From Actinocatenispora comari (lineage in GTDB: Bacteria; Actinomycetota; Actinomycetes; Mycobacteriales; Micromonosporaceae), in NCBI RefSeq assembly GCF_017312725.1, contig NZ_BOPO01000151.1, positions 62,001-126,000 of the forward strand: a stretch of DNA of 64,000 bases, read 5' to 3'. Of the stretch, positions 1 through 9,442 are shown piece after piece. A program made the position numbers and the translations under genes. The notes under the pieces are model-generated. The model had not been told where the DNA came from. It did no database searches and saw only the letters and a list, made by a program, of their open reading frames with translations. Position 1 is the first letter of the stretch. Each line of letters starts with the position of its first letter.

Positions 1-422
1 GTACCGGACTCGTCCGAGACGAACCGGGCGCCGTCCTGGTGCACCACCCGCGGCCCCGGGGTCAGCTCGCTGCCGCGCACCTCCGTCCACAGCGCGAGCA
101 GCAGGTCGGGGTCCTCCTCGACCGACAGCCACACCTTCGCGCCGTGCGCGTCGTCGAGCAGGTGCTCCGACCAGCGCGAATCGCCCTCGGTGAACCGCAG
201 CGTGCCGCGCACCGACCAGGTGGCACCGCGGACCTCCACCGTGTCGCCGGCCGCCAACCGGCGTGGATCGCCGGTGAGCACGTCGGTCTCGGTGTCGGCG
301 AACGGGTCGGTGACGACCGGAGGTGTCGGGACGCGCCGCCGGGAGCGCAGCCAGAGCAGCAGGATCACGACGACGAGCAGCGCCACGATCGCCGACAGCA
401 ACGCGACGATCACCGTCGTCAT
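1..422 (-). CDS. DUF4178 domain membrane protein (C-terminus cut by window edge)
   Basis: The reverse strand reads open from an ATG at 422 to the window edge. The N-terminus (MTTVIVALLSAIVALLVVV) is one transmembrane helix, followed by basic residues and then a soluble domain with the pattern typical of DUF4178: a stretch like GDTVEVRGATWSVRGTLRF and later a WLSVEEDPD motif. DUF4178 proteins have no settled biochemical role and are often found near membrane-shaping or polyamine-related genes in actinomycetes. About 140 codons are visible and the end lies outside the window. The family call rests on pattern recognition only. Confidence 0.6.
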   Translation of the reverse strand, partial: MTTVIVALLSAIVALLVVVILLLWLRSRRRVPTPPVVTDPFADTETDVLTGDPRRLAAGDTVEVRGATWSVRGTLRFTEGDSRWSEHLLDDAHGAKVWLSVEEDPDLLLALWTEVRGSELTPGPRVVHQDGARFVSDESG

Positions 423-585
423 CGTCCGGACCTCCGTGCGGTGTCGCAGGGGATGCTCGACGACACGGGCGCGTGGCCGTCGAGGCGACTTCGCAGACGG
501 TAGCAACCCGCCGCCAGCTTCCGGCAGGTCAGCGCGGCCGGAGACACCACGCCGGACCGGCGGGAAGAACCAGCTGCCGGGCCGG

Positions 586-1155
586 TCAGACCGGGTGGAA
601 GAAGGTGAGCGAACCGATCAGGGTCGCGTCGTGGTGCAGCGGCGTGGCGATCGCGTCGACGGTACGGACGTGGGAGCCGTGCCGCAGCCGCAGCAGGCCG
701 CGGGACAGCGCGCCGGTGGCGAGGGCGGCGAGCGGCGGCAGCTTCGTCAGCTCCCACTCGGCGAGCCGGTCGCCCGCGGCGGTGAAGTCGACCGGGTGCA
801 GCAGCCCGTCGAGCAGCCCGCGGCCGACCATGGCGGCCGGCTCGGGCAGGCCGAGCAGGTCGAGCGTGGCCGGCGCGCAGGCGGTGACCAGCCCGGTCGC
901 GTTCAGCAGCAGGCACGGGTCGGTGGCGCCGGCGACGACGGTGATCCAGCCGCGCAGCACCGCCTCGGCCGTGTCGGGCCGCTCCGGCGTACCGGGCACC
1001 GCCAGCCCGGCGTCGACCACGGCGCGGGCGGTGGCCGGGGTCGCCGCGGCCGGCGTCGACGCCGGGAACTGAGCGGGGACCAGCGGCGAGGTGGGGGTGG
1101 GGACGGCTGGCGAGGAGCGAGGCTGCTCCTCGCTGAGCGACAGATCGACGTGCAC
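586..1155 (-). CDS. PAS-fold sensor-like protein
   Basis: Protein of about 189 residues with a PAS-like C-terminal half (segments such as CLLLNATGLVTACAPATLDL and TPLHHDATLIGSLTFFHPV). The N-terminal 50 residues are rich in Ser, Pro and Ala and look disordered. I chose the GTG at 1155 because GGGGAGGA lies six bases upstream; the open frame continues further upstream but with poor coding character. No output domain (kinase, GGDEF or HTH) is attached, so it may be a stand-alone sensor or an adaptor. Ligand unknown. It lies divergent from arcA. Confidence 0.6.
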   Translation of the reverse strand: MHVDLSLSEEQPRSSPAVPTPTSPLVPAQFPASTPAAATPATARAVVDAGLAVPGTPERPDTAEAVLRGWITVVAGATDPCLLLNATGLVTACAPATLDLLGLPEPAAMVGRGLLDGLLHPVDFTAAGDRLAEWELTKLPPLAALATGALSRGLLRLRHGSHVRTVDAIATPLHHDATLIGSLTFFHPV

Positions 1156-1500
1156 GGTTCCTCCCCAGCGCCGAGCTGACCGTGTGCTCATCGCGGCTAA
1201 CAGTAAGCGAGAGGTGCGACAGGACGGTATGAGCCGTCCGTTACCGGACAGACCGTCGGATCGACGTCGAGTGCGCAGGTCCGTCCCCGCGCGGCGGCCA
1301 GCGCCCCGCCGCTCTCCTCGTACCCTGACGAGGTCGGTTCGGGGCGGTCTGTCGGAACCTGCCGGATCCAGGGCAATGCTGGCCGCCTGGTCGGCACGTC
1401 CGAGTGGCTCCGCCACCCGAACGCGCTCCGCCGGGCCGGCCCTGCCGGGACCTCGCCAGCCATCCGACGCCACCCTGGACCGACCTCTAGGCTCGGGGGC

Positions 1501-2736
1501 GTGACGACCTCAACGACCGGGCACAGCGCGGTGCCCGACCGCACGCATCGAGTGGACACCGAGGTGGGGCGGCTGCGCACGGTGCTGCTGCACCGGCCCG
1601 GCCCGGAGCTCGCTCGGTTGACCCCGCGCAACAACGACTCGCTGCTGTTCGACGGGATCCCGTGGGTGGAGCGGGCCCGGGACGAGCACGACGCGTTCGC
1701 CGCGGCGCTGACCGGGCGCGGTGTCGAGGTGCTCTACTTGGCGAAGCTGCTCGCGGAGACGCTCACGGTGCCGGATGCGCGGGCCGAGCTGACCGAGGCG
1801 GTACTGGCCGATCACCGGCTCGGCGACACGCTGCGCCGCCGGGTGGCCGACTACCTGGCCGGACAGACGCCGGAGGCGCTGGCCACGGTGCTGACCGCGG
1901 GCCTGGCGCACGAGGAGCTGCGTACCGGCGGGGGGTTGGTCTACGCGCTGATGGACCGGCACGAGTTCGTCATCGACCCGCTGCCGAACCTGCTGTTCAC
2001 CCGCGACTCCAGCGCCTGGGTCGGCGACCACGTCGCGGTCACCAGCCTGACCATGCCGGCGCGGTCCCGGGAGACCACGATCACCCGGGCCATCTACCGG
2101 CATCACCCGCGCTTCGCCGGCACCCCGCTGCTGTACGAGCCGAGCCTGGAGCACGTCGAGGGCGGTGACGTGCTGCTGCTCGCGCCGGGCGTGATCGCGG
2201 TCGGGGTCGGTGAGCGGACCACGCCGGCGGGGGCCGAACGGCTGGCCCGGCGCTGCTTCGACCGGGGCCTCGCGCACACCGTGCTGGCGGTACCGATCGC
2301 GCAGGACCGGGCCACGATGCACCTGGACACGGTCTGCACGATGGTCGACGTCGACGCGGTGGTGATGTACCCGAACGTCGCCGACCGGCTGGCCGCGTAC
2401 ACGGTGACCGCGTGCGGGTCGGACGAGGTGGCGGTGGCCGGGCCGGAGCCGTTCCTGCCGGCGGCGGCGAAGGCGATGGGCATCGACACGCTGCGGCTGA
2501 TCGACACCGGGCTGGATCCGGTGACCGCCGAGCGCGAGCAGTGGGACGACGGGAACAACACGCTGGCGATCGCGCCGCGGCTGTGCGTGGCGTACGAGCG
2601 GAACACCGAGACGAACGCCCGGCTCGAGGACGCGGGGGTCGAGGTCATCCGGATCGCCGGTTCGGAGCTGGGATCCGGTCGGGGCGGCCCGCGGTGCATG
2701 TCGTGCCCTATCCACCGCGACCCTGTGGATAACTGA
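1501..2736 (+). CDS. arcA: Arginine deiminase
   Basis: Converts L-arginine to L-citrulline and ammonia in the cytosol, the first step of the ADI pathway. At 411 residues it has normal family length. The guanidino-group-modifying signatures are all present: FTRD (about residue 162), EGGD (about 220), HLDT (about 278) and the nucleophile cysteine in GGPRCMSCP near the C-terminus. The start is a GTG at 1501. No arcB, arcC or arcD is adjacent, so the gene stands alone here, as is frequent in actinomycetes. The last codons run into the first of several DnaA-box-like sequences. Confidence 0.93.
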   Translation: MTTSTTGHSAVPDRTHRVDTEVGRLRTVLLHRPGPELARLTPRNNDSLLFDGIPWVERARDEHDAFAAALTGRGVEVLYLAKLLAETLTVPDARAELTEAVLADHRLGDTLRRRVADYLAGQTPEALATVLTAGLAHEELRTGGGLVYALMDRHEFVIDPLPNLLFTRDSSAWVGDHVAVTSLTMPARSRETTITRAIYRHHPRFAGTPLLYEPSLEHVEGGDVLLLAPGVIAVGVGERTTPAGAERLARRCFDRGLAHTVLAVPIAQDRATMHLDTVCTMVDVDAVVMYPNVADRLAAYTVTACGSDEVAVAGPEPFLPAAAKAMGIDTLRLIDTGLDPVTAEREQWDDGNNTLAIAPRLCVAYERNTETNARLEDAGVEVIRIAGSELGSGRGGPRCMSCPIHRDPVDN

Positions 2737-3047
2737 CCAGCCCCTGTGGACAACCCGGTGGACAGCCGCGCCGTCCGGTGGATAGCTGTGGACAACCCGG
2801 TGCGGAACGGCGCCCCGGTGGGCTGCGCCGAACCGGTTTCGGGCTCCGCGCGCACCCGCAACGCGCCGTGGCGGGCACCGGCGCGGCGCACCCGCAGCGC
2901 ACCGCCGGCGGCGCGCGCCGGCAGCGCACCCGGGACGGGACCGGCGCGGTACCACCCCCGTGGGTACCGCGCCGGAGAGCGCTTTCCGTCTGCCCTGTCG
3001 GACCCGGCCGGCGGTGCCTGTGGACAGCCGCGGCCGGGTTGTCCACA
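2724..3047. promoter_or_regulatory. Cluster of DnaA-box-like 9-mers
   Basis: TGTGGATAA at 2724-2732, TGTGGACAA at 2745-2753 and 2787-2795, and TTGTCCACA at 3039-3047 are all matches to the high-GC DnaA box TTGTCCACA/TTATCCACA. A one-mismatch copy, TGTGGACAG, is at 3019-3027. They lie in the 313-bp gap between arcA and the carotenoid oxygenase gene; the first overlaps the arcA stop. No dnaA, dnaN or AT-rich unwinding element is near, so this is more likely a DnaA-titrating or DnaA-regulated site than an origin. That role is inference. Confidence 0.5.
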
Positions 3048-3049
3048 GG

Positions 3050-4411
3050 TCAGTCCGGAAGCCAGCAGCCGTGGAAGCCGGCCGGTACCCGGCGGGGCAG
3101 CAGCACCGCGCCGACCTCGGTGAGGTCACGGGCGTCCAGGCAGCGCAGCTCCGAGCCGCCCGGGGTGGACACGATCGACAGCAGCCAGCCCTCGTCCTCG
3201 GCGGCGCCGTCCCGGGCGGCGACGAACTCCGCCTCACCGGGCCTGCCGGCCACGTCGACCGCGGTGACCGCACCGGACCCGGTGTCGTACTTGACGATCT
3301 CGGTGTCGCCGACCGTGTACCGGTAGCGGCTGGGCCGGCCGACCAGCGCGTCGTTGATCGTCGGGAACTCGACCGAACGGTCGTCCAGCTGCTGCTCCGC
3401 CGCCGTGCCGGCGACCGGGTCGATCGTCCACCGGTACAGGCTGGCGCCGGTCGCCGCGTCGCTCGCGACCACCCCGCCCGCCGCCCGGCTGGCCCCACCG
3501 GTACGCCCGCCGCCGGCGTGCGCGGCCTCGCTGCCGGCGGTGGCGCCGCCGATCCCGGACCACTCGGCCAGGAACGAGCCCGGCGTGTACCGCACCGCGT
3601 CGAGGACCACGTTGCCGGCGCTGTCCTCGTACGCGTTGCCGACGTGGAAGACGTAGCACGGGTCGATGTCGATCCAGCGCACCGGCCCGCCGCCGAGCGG
3701 CATCACGCCGAGCCGCGCCCCGTACCCGTCGTTCCACTGGTACGGCATGCCGCGGCCGAGCAGGTGGGCGTCGAACACGACCGGCAGGTCGAGCCAGATC
3801 GCGTGGTGCTCGGTGATCGCGAAGTCGTGCATCATCGTCGGCCCGGGCACGTCGATCACGCGGGTGTCGAGCAGCTCCCCGGCGGCGGTGAGCCGGTGGT
3901 AGGTCAGGTACGGCGGGAGCGCGCCGTAGCCGAAGACGTGCAGGTCGCCGGTGGCCGGATCGAGCTTGGGGTGGGCGGTGAACGCGGTGGTCAGCCGTCC
4001 GCCGAAGTCCACCGGGCCGACCGTGCCCAGCTCCGGGGTCAGCTCGTACGGGAAGCCGGACTCGACCAGGGCGAGGATCTTGTCGTCGTGCCGGACCACG
4101 CTGGTGTTGGCCGGCACCGCGGTGCGGTCGACGCCGCGCTCGGAGACGAACGGCTTGCCGGCCAGGCTCGCCGTGCGCACCCAGCGGTTGCGGTACCACT
4201 CGGCACGGCCGTCGCGCAGCCGCACACCGTGCACCATGCCGGGGCCGGCGAACCAGTGGCCGGGGTCCTGGCCGGGCAGCGGGTTCGGCCCGTTCCGGAA
4301 GTACCGGCCGGTCAGCTCGGGCGGCAGCGCGCCGCGGATCGGCAGGTCGACCGCGTCGATCTCGTCCGGGACGGGGGCGAGCAGGCCCTCCAGGTATGCG
4401 GTGTCGGTCAT
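3050..4411 (-). CDS. Carotenoid oxygenase family protein (RPE65/CCD type)
   Basis: Non-haem iron dioxygenase of the carotenoid/stilbenoid cleavage family. The four iron-binding histidines can be placed in order: FTAHPKLDP, TMMHDFAIT, YVFHVGNAY and the C-terminal GFHGCW. The N-terminal GRYFRNGPNPLP is the usual family signature. About 453 residues, normal length. The ATG at 4411 is preferred over an in-frame ATG at 4423 because GGAGG sits five bases before it. The substrate cannot be read from sequence; apocarotenoids, lignostilbenes or carotenoids are all possible. A repeated operator-like motif lies upstream at 4436-4482. Confidence 0.88.
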   Translation of the reverse strand: MTDTAYLEGLLAPVPDEIDAVDLPIRGALPPELTGRYFRNGPNPLPGQDPGHWFAGPGMVHGVRLRDGRAEWYRNRWVRTASLAGKPFVSERGVDRTAVPANTSVVRHDDKILALVESGFPYELTPELGTVGPVDFGGRLTTAFTAHPKLDPATGDLHVFGYGALPPYLTYHRLTAAGELLDTRVIDVPGPTMMHDFAITEHHAIWLDLPVVFDAHLLGRGMPYQWNDGYGARLGVMPLGGGPVRWIDIDPCYVFHVGNAYEDSAGNVVLDAVRYTPGSFLAEWSGIGGATAGSEAAHAGGGRTGGASRAAGGVVASDAATGASLYRWTIDPVAGTAAEQQLDDRSVEFPTINDALVGRPSRYRYTVGDTEIVKYDTGSGAVTAVDVAGRPGEAEFVAARDGAAEDEGWLLSIVSTPGGSELRCLDARDLTEVGAVLLPRRVPAGFHGCWLPD

Positions 4412-4435
4412 GGCCGCCTCCAATGATTCACCATC

Positions 4436-4482
4436 GACATGTCAAAACTAGAACCTCTGGTGCTGACATGTCAATACTGGAA
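4436..4482 (-). promoter_or_regulatory. Direct repeats upstream of the carotenoid oxygenase gene
   Basis: Two 18-bp copies, 4436-4453 and 4465-4482, differ at two positions and start 29 bp apart. Each contains the palindrome GACATGTC; read on the minus strand each gives TTGACATGTC, which also resembles a -35 element. The arrangement suggests a repressor operator overlapping the promoter of the gene starting at 4411. Confidence 0.45.
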
Positions 4483-4523
4483 TGATGATCCTTCCCCTGA
4501 CCCCAGCGTGGTCGATCGGCAAA

Positions 4524-4568
4524 CGCCCTGCCGCGAGTCCGCCCAGATGCCGTCCTCGCGGCAGGGCG
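4524..4568 (-). terminator. Hairpin terminator behind the sensor kinase gene
   Basis: A perfect 14-bp stem, CGCCCTGCCGCGAG at 4524-4537 pairing with CTCGCGGCAGGGCG at 4555-4568. It lies 11 bp past the stop of the kinase gene. There is no T-run, which is usual for actinomycete terminators. Confidence 0.7.
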
Positions 4569-4579
4569 TGCGAGGACCG

Positions 4580-6211
4580 CTAGATCAGCGGCAGGGCGAC
4601 GGTGAAGGTGCTGCCCGACCCCGGCGTGCTCACCGCGGTCAGGCTGCCTCCGTGGTCGGTCACCAGCTGCCGCGCGATGGTCAGCCCGAGGCCGCTGCGC
4701 CCACCGCCGCGGGCCGGGTCGGCCCGCCAGAACCGGTCGAACAGGTGCGGCAGGTCGGCCGGATCGATGCCGCTGCCGGTGTCCGTCACGTCGAGCCGGG
4801 CCCGGCCGTCACCGGCGGCGACGGCCAGCACGATGCGACCACCGGCCGGCGTCGCGGCCAGCGCGTTGCGGATCAGGTTGCCGACCGCCTGCCGCAGCCG
4901 CTCCGGGTCGCCGGACACCCCGGCCGGCCCATGCCGCTCGACGGCGAGCGTCACGCCGGCCGCCTCGGCGTTCCCGGAATGCGCGGTACGGCACGCCGCC
5001 GCGACTTCGCCGAGATCGACCGGCTCCCGGTGGTAGCTCAACGCACCCGACTCGGCGAGCGCGAGTACCTGGAGGTCGTCGACGATGCGCTGTTGCAGCA
5101 GCGCCTCGTCGTGCAGCGAGGCGAACAGCTCCGGGCTGGGCGGCAGTACCCCGTCGGCCAGCGCCTCCAGGTATCCGCGCAGGTTGGCCAGCGGCGTACG
5201 CAGCTCGTGCGCCACGTCCGCGATCTGCTGCCGCTGCCGCTCCTCGCTCGCCGCGAGCGATGCGGCCATCCGGTTGAAGGCGCGGCCGAGCTGGGCGATC
5301 TCGTCCCGCCCCGACACCGGCACCGGGCCGGCGCCGGCGCCGTCGCCGAGCTGCCGGGCGGCCGCCGTCAACGCCCGTACCGGCCGCAGCACGCGCCGGC
5401 TGAGCAGCACCGCGGCGGCCACGGCCGCGAGCGCCACGATGCCGGCGACCAGCACCGTCGGGCCGGCACCGATGGCCGGGTCCGTCTGCCCGCGGGCACC
5501 GACGTACACCCGCACCGAGTCGGGTGCGTACCTCCCGACGTGCGCGGCGAACCAGCGGTTCAGGCACGAGCCGAAGGCGGTCGTCGCGTCCCGCAGGCAG
5601 GCACGCAAGGCGCGCTTGAAGTCCTTGGCCTCGGCCGTCGACGGTGCCGCCCGGTCGGCGGAACTCCGGCAGCGATGCTCGGCCGCCGAGCCACCGCCGG
5701 TCGGGTGGTACTCCGGGACCCCGGCCGGCCCCGTCGTGGCCAGTACGGCGCCGCCGGCCGCCTGCACGCACCGCGCGTACCCCGACTCCCGCACGTAGCT
5801 GGTGAACGAGGACCAGACCGTGGTCAGGGTCTGCCCCTGGCCGGCCCGGTCGGCCAGCCGCAGTGTCGGCCGCGGGTCGGCGAGCGTGGCCGGCCCGACC
5901 ACCGCCCGGGCGGGACGGCCGGCCAGCAGGTCGGAGTCGGCGACCAGGTCACCGGACACGGTCTCCACCCGTACCCGCAGGCCGGTGCGCCGCGAGATGG
6001 CGGTCACCGTGGCGGACACCCCGGACCAGCCGGCGTGCTCCCGGCCGTACCGGCCGAGCTCGTCGGTGACGCGCAGCACGTCCCGGTTGGCGGCGGTGAC
6101 CGAGTCGGTGAGCTGACCGGACGCCTGGTGCAGGGTCAGCCACGCGGTCGCCACCGTCGCGGTGACGGCGATCAGCAGCGTCAACGCGAGTACCCGGAAC
6201 CGGAAACTCAC
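4580..6211 (-). CDS. Sensor histidine kinase
   Basis: Membrane two-component kinase of 543 residues. Transmembrane helix 1 is at residues 5-25 and helix 2 near 240-260, enclosing an extracytoplasmic sensor of about 200 residues that contains several cysteines. A HAMP-like linker (RPVRALTAAARQLGDG) leads to the H-box IADVAHELRTPL with the phospho-acceptor His near residue 330. The N-box (NLIRNALAATP), G1 (DTGSGI), F (LFDRFWR) and G2 (GLGLTIA) motifs follow. It is transcribed after the response regulator gene, with a 37-bp gap, and probably signals through it. The pair faces a divergent transporter operon at 7087-10637, its likely target. Confidence 0.9.
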   Translation of the reverse strand: MSFRFRVLALTLLIAVTATVATAWLTLHQASGQLTDSVTAANRDVLRVTDELGRYGREHAGWSGVSATVTAISRRTGLRVRVETVSGDLVADSDLLAGRPARAVVGPATLADPRPTLRLADRAGQGQTLTTVWSSFTSYVRESGYARCVQAAGGAVLATTGPAGVPEYHPTGGGSAAEHRCRSSADRAAPSTAEAKDFKRALRACLRDATTAFGSCLNRWFAAHVGRYAPDSVRVYVGARGQTDPAIGAGPTVLVAGIVALAAVAAAVLLSRRVLRPVRALTAAARQLGDGAGAGPVPVSGRDEIAQLGRAFNRMAASLAASEERQRQQIADVAHELRTPLANLRGYLEALADGVLPPSPELFASLHDEALLQQRIVDDLQVLALAESGALSYHREPVDLGEVAAACRTAHSGNAEAAGVTLAVERHGPAGVSGDPERLRQAVGNLIRNALAATPAGGRIVLAVAAGDGRARLDVTDTGSGIDPADLPHLFDRFWRADPARGGGRSGLGLTIARQLVTDHGGSLTAVSTPGSGSTFTVALPLI

Positions 6212-6248
6212 CCGGACCCCGACTTCGGCCGTACCCCGGCCGGCCGGC

Positions 6249-6935
6249 TCACCGTGGCTCCCGCAGCCGGTAGCCCCGGCCGTACACGGTCTGCACGTAC
6301 CTGGGCGCGGCCGGATCCGGTTCGATCTTGCGGCGCAGGTTCATCACGTGCGCGTCCACCGTACGGGCCAGCACGTGCTGGTCGAAGCCGAAGACCCGGT
6401 CGATGATCTGCGCCCGCGTCAGCACCCGTCCCGGCTCGGCCGCGAGCGCCCGCAGGATTGCGAACTCCTTGCCGGTCAACGACACCGGGCGGCCGGCGAC
6501 CCGTACCTCGAAGCGGCCGGCGTCGATCGTCAGGTCGTCGACGACCAGCACGTCGTCGTCCGCCGCACCGCGGCCGGCCCGACGCAGCAGGGCTCGTACC
6601 CGGGCAACCAGCTCGCGCGGGCTGTACGGCTTGGTCAGGTAGTCGTCGGCGCCGAGGTCGAGGCCGAGCAGCAGGTCGTTCTCGGTGCTGCGGGCGGTCA
6701 CCAGCAGGATCGGCAGGTCCGACTCGGCGCGCAGGATCCGGCACACGTCGAGCCCGTCCACGATCGGCATCAGGACGTCGAGCACCACCAGATCCGGAGC
6801 CTGCGCCCGGGCGCGTTCCAGCGCCGCCCGGCCGTCGCCGACCACGGCGACCGCGTGCCCCTCCCGCTCCAGGTAGATCCGCAGCAGGTTCGCCTGCTTC
6901 GGATCGTCCTCCGCCACCAGCACCCGAGCCGCCAC
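6249..6935 (-). CDS. OmpR/PhoB-family response regulator
   Basis: 228 residues. The receiver domain (1-120) has the acidic pair EDD, the phospho-acceptor Asp in VVLDVLMP, the Thr of LLVTARS and the Lys of LTKPYS. A winged-helix DNA-binding domain (about 130-225) ends in RTVDAHVMNLRRKI and VYGRGYRL. It is the first gene of the operon with the downstream kinase, and lies divergent from the lipoprotein/ABC transporter operon, a layout typical of envelope-stress or antimicrobial-peptide-sensing systems. Confidence 0.93.
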   Translation of the reverse strand: MAARVLVAEDDPKQANLLRIYLEREGHAVAVVGDGRAALERARAQAPDLVVLDVLMPIVDGLDVCRILRAESDLPILLVTARSTENDLLLGLDLGADDYLTKPYSPRELVARVRALLRRAGRGAADDDVLVVDDLTIDAGRFEVRVAGRPVSLTGKEFAILRALAAEPGRVLTRAQIIDRVFGFDQHVLARTVDAHVMNLRRKIEPDPAAPRYVQTVYGRGYRLREPR

Positions 6936-7086
6936 ACCGCACCTCCCGGCGACACAGTACGGGCGGCCCGGCCGTACGGGCAGGGGACGCGGACGGCGGC
7001 ACCGGTACCGAACGGGATCTTCAACGGTTCTTCATCGGTGTGCTCCTAGCGTCGCCGGCGTTGCGTACCCGAGTCGAGGAGATGCC

Positions 7087-7626
7087 GTGCGCAAGCACCT
7101 GATCTGGGTCGCGGCCGTCGCGACGTTGGCGTTGAGCGGCTGCGGCGGAAGCACCGGTCCCCAGGTGGCGTCGGCCGGCGGGAAACCGTCCGCGGCGAGC
7201 AAGAGCGACGAGCGCACCGCGTACGTGGACGGGGTCCGGGAGTGGGTGAAATGCCTGCGCAAGCACCACGTACAGGTGTCGGATCCGGATTCGAAGGGGA
7301 ACGTCGAGTTCACCGGCGACAAGGCGAAGCTGAAGGCGGACCCTGCCTTCCGGGCCGCGCAGGAGGCGTGCAAGGACAAGGTACCGCCGCTCCCGCCCGA
7401 CCTGGAGGACCGGCCCACCCTGTCGCCGCAGGAGATCGCCAAGCGGCGGCAGTACGCGAGGTGCATGCGCTCGCACGGCGCGCCGGACTATCCGGATCCG
7501 GGCGCCGACGGCTACTTCCCGGACCCCGAGGGCAACCAGGACGGCGCCGGCCTGCGGCGCGCCACCAAGGCATGCGCGTCCATCCTGGGCCTCCAACCCG
7601 AACCCACCGGCAAGGCCAAAGGCTGA
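7087..7626 (+). CDS. Lipoprotein with two conserved Cys segments
   Basis: 179 residues starting at GTG 7087. An N-terminal lipoprotein signal ends in LSGCGG. The mature part contains CLRKHHVQVSDP and, later, ARCMRSHGAPDYPDP, two related segments that suggest an internal repeat of a small Cys-containing domain. Such lipoproteins regularly precede periplasmic adaptor/MacB-type transporter genes in actinomycetes. Its stop overlaps the start of the adaptor gene (TGATG), so the genes are probably translated together. Function unknown; a substrate-delivery or sensor role for the transporter is inference. Confidence 0.75.
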   Translation: MRKHLIWVAAVATLALSGCGGSTGPQVASAGGKPSAASKSDERTAYVDGVREWVKCLRKHHVQVSDPDSKGNVEFTGDKAKLKADPAFRAAQEACKDKVPPLPPDLEDRPTLSPQEIAKRRQYARCMRSHGAPDYPDPGADGYFPDPEGNQDGAGLRRATKACASILGLQPEPTGKAKG

Positions 7627-8654
7627 TGCGTCGTCGCATCCGTACCGCCGCGATCGCGGCCGGAGCGGTCGCGGTGCTGGTCGTGGCGGGCGCGGCGGCG
7701 GTCGGGCTGGGCGGCCGGCACCCCGCGGCGACCGGCACCAGCCCGAAGTCGACCGGCACGGCCACGGTGGTGCGCCGCGACCTCGTCCGGTACGTCTCGG
7801 CGGACGGCGAGGTCGGCTACGGCGCCAGCGCCCCGGTGACGTGCAAGGCGGCCGGCACGGTCACCTGGCTGCCGGCCACCGGTAAGACCGTCTCCCGCGG
7901 CGAGCAGCTCGTCCGGGTCGACGACCGTCCGGTGGTCCTGCTCTATGGGACCCTGCCGATGTACCGGGAGCTGAAGGACCGCACGGTCGGCAACGACGTG
8001 CGCCAGTTCGAGCAGAACCTCGCCGCGCTCGGGTACGGCGACTTCACCGTCGACGACACGTACTCGCCGTTGACCGCGGCGGCGGTCAAGCGCTGGCAGC
8101 ACGATCTGGGCGTACCCGAGACCGGCACCGTGGCCGCGGCCGACGTCGTGATCCAACCCCACGCGGTACGCGTGGCGCGGCGCCTGGTGCGCCCCGGCGC
8201 CGCGAGCCCGGCCGACGTGGTCTCCGTCGGCGGCAGTACCAAGGTCGTCACCGCCTCGTTCGGTGAGGACGACGCGGACTGGGCGAAACACGGGGCGTCG
8301 GTCACCGTGACGCTGCCCGACGGCGGGGTCGTCGCGGGCACGGTGGCCTCGGCGAACCTCGGCGTCAGCGACAACGAGCCGGTGGTGCGCGTGACGGTAC
8401 GGGTGGCCGAGGACCAGCGGCTCACCAACGCGGCGAAGGTGGTCGTGCGGCACGTGGCGCAGCGCCACCGCGGCGTGCTCGCGGTACCGGTCGACGCGCT
8501 GCTCGCCCTCGCCGAGGGCGGCTACGGCGTGGAGACGGTCGTGGCCGGGCACAGCCGGCTCGTCGCCGTGCACACCGGCATGGTCGCCGACGGGCTGATC
8601 GAGATCTCCGGCACCGGGATCCACGCCGGCACCACGGTACGGGTGCCGCGGTGA
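7626..8654 (+). CDS. Membrane-anchored periplasmic adaptor with peptidoglycan-binding domain
   Basis: About 342 residues from ATG 7626. An N-terminal signal-anchor ([20 protein letters not shown]) is followed by a biotinyl-lipoyl-like hairpin region ([20 protein letters not shown]), a PG_binding_1-type segment ([14 protein letters not shown], later [18 protein letters not shown]) and a beta-barrel region. This is the arrangement of the HlyD/MacA-like adaptors that accompany MacB transporters in actinomycetes. It overlaps the ATPase gene by four bases and so belongs to one operon. Confidence 0.82.
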   Translation: MRRRIRTAAIAAGAVAVLVVAGAAAVGLGGRHPAATGTSPKSTGTATVVRRDLVRYVSADGEVGYGASAPVTCKAAGTVTWLPATGKTVSRGEQLVRVDDRPVVLLYGTLPMYRELKDRTVGNDVRQFEQNLAALGYGDFTVDDTYSPLTAAAVKRWQHDLGVPETGTVAAADVVIQPHAVRVARRLVRPGAASPADVVSVGGSTKVVTASFGEDDADWAKHGASVTVTLPDGGVVAGTVASANLGVSDNEPVVRVTVRVAEDQRLTNAAKVVVRHVAQRHRGVLAVPVDALLALAEGGYGVETVVAGHSRLVAVHTGMVADGLIEISGTGIHAGTTVRVPR

Positions 8655-9442
8655 CCGCGCCGGGCGTCGAACTGGTGCGGATCACCGGGGTGACGAAGAC
8701 CTACCCGGGCCCGGTGACGGCGCTGGCCGGCGTCGATCTGACGATCCGCGCCGGCGAGTTCGTGGCGATCGTCGGACCGTCCGGGTCGGGCAAGTCGACG
8801 CTGCTGCAACTGCTCGGCACGCTCGACGAACCGACCTCCGGCACGGTACGGATCGCCGGACACGACATCGCCGCGCTGCCGGACCGGTCCCGTTCGGCGC
8901 TGCGGGCCGGCACGATCGGCTTCGTGTTCCAGCAGTTCCACCTCGCCGCCGGGGTCCCGGCCGACGAGAACGTCGCCGACGGCCTGCTGTACGCCGGGGT
9001 ACCGCGGCGGCGCCGGCTGCAGGCGGCGCGGGAGGCACTGGAGCGGGTCGGTCTCGGGCACCGGCTCGACCACCGGCCGAACGAACTGTCCGGCGGCGAA
9101 CGGCAACGGGTCGCGATCGCGCGGGCGTTGCTCGGCTCGCCACCGCTGCTGCTGGCCGACGAACCGACCGGCAACCTGGACTCGGCCGCCGGCGAGACCG
9201 TGCTGGCGCTGCTCACCGACCTGCACGCGACCGGTACCACGGTCGTCATCATCACCCACGACCGGAGGATCGCGGCCCTGCCGCCGCGCCAGATCGCGGT
9301 CCGGGATGGCCGTGTCGTCGCCGACACCGAACAGGACGGGCATCGTGCACGGACATCGGAGCCGGCTCGGGGCCCGGTGCGGGCGGCGGAACCGGATCCG
9401 GGCCCGGCGCAGGCAGCGGACTGGGGTGGGCGTCGTGGGTGA
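8651..9442 (+). CDS. MacB/LolD-type ABC transporter ATPase
   Basis: 263 residues from GTG 8651. Walker [10 protein letters not shown] (about 42-50), Q-loop VFQQFH, signature LSGGERQR, Walker [14 protein letters not shown] and H-loop THD are all intact. The C-terminal 35 residues form a Pro/Ala/Glu-rich tail not needed for the fold. GTGA overlap with the adaptor upstream and overlap with the permease downstream indicate a single transport complex. Confidence 0.92.
   Translation: MTAPGVELVRITGVTKTYPGPVTALAGVDLTIRAGEFVAIVGPSGSGKSTLLQLLGTLDEPTSGTVRIAGHDIAALPDRSRSALRAGTIGFVFQQFHLAAGVPADENVADGLLYAGVPRRRRLQAAREALERVGLGHRLDHRPNELSGGERQRVAIARALLGSPPLLLADEPTGNLDSAAGETVLALLTDLHATGTTVVIITHDRRIAALPPRQIAVRDGRVVADTEQDGHRARTSEPARGPVRAAEPDPGPAQAADWGGRRG

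Noticed and set aside
2724-3047. Chromosomal origin of replication
   Set aside because: DnaA-like boxes are present but dnaA, dnaN, rpmH, parAB and an AT-rich unwinding stretch are missing.
1510-3498. 662-codon minus-strand open frame opposite arcA
   Set aside because: Arg/Pro/Gly-rich antisense shadow typical of high-GC DNA; arcA on the plus strand has full catalytic motifs.
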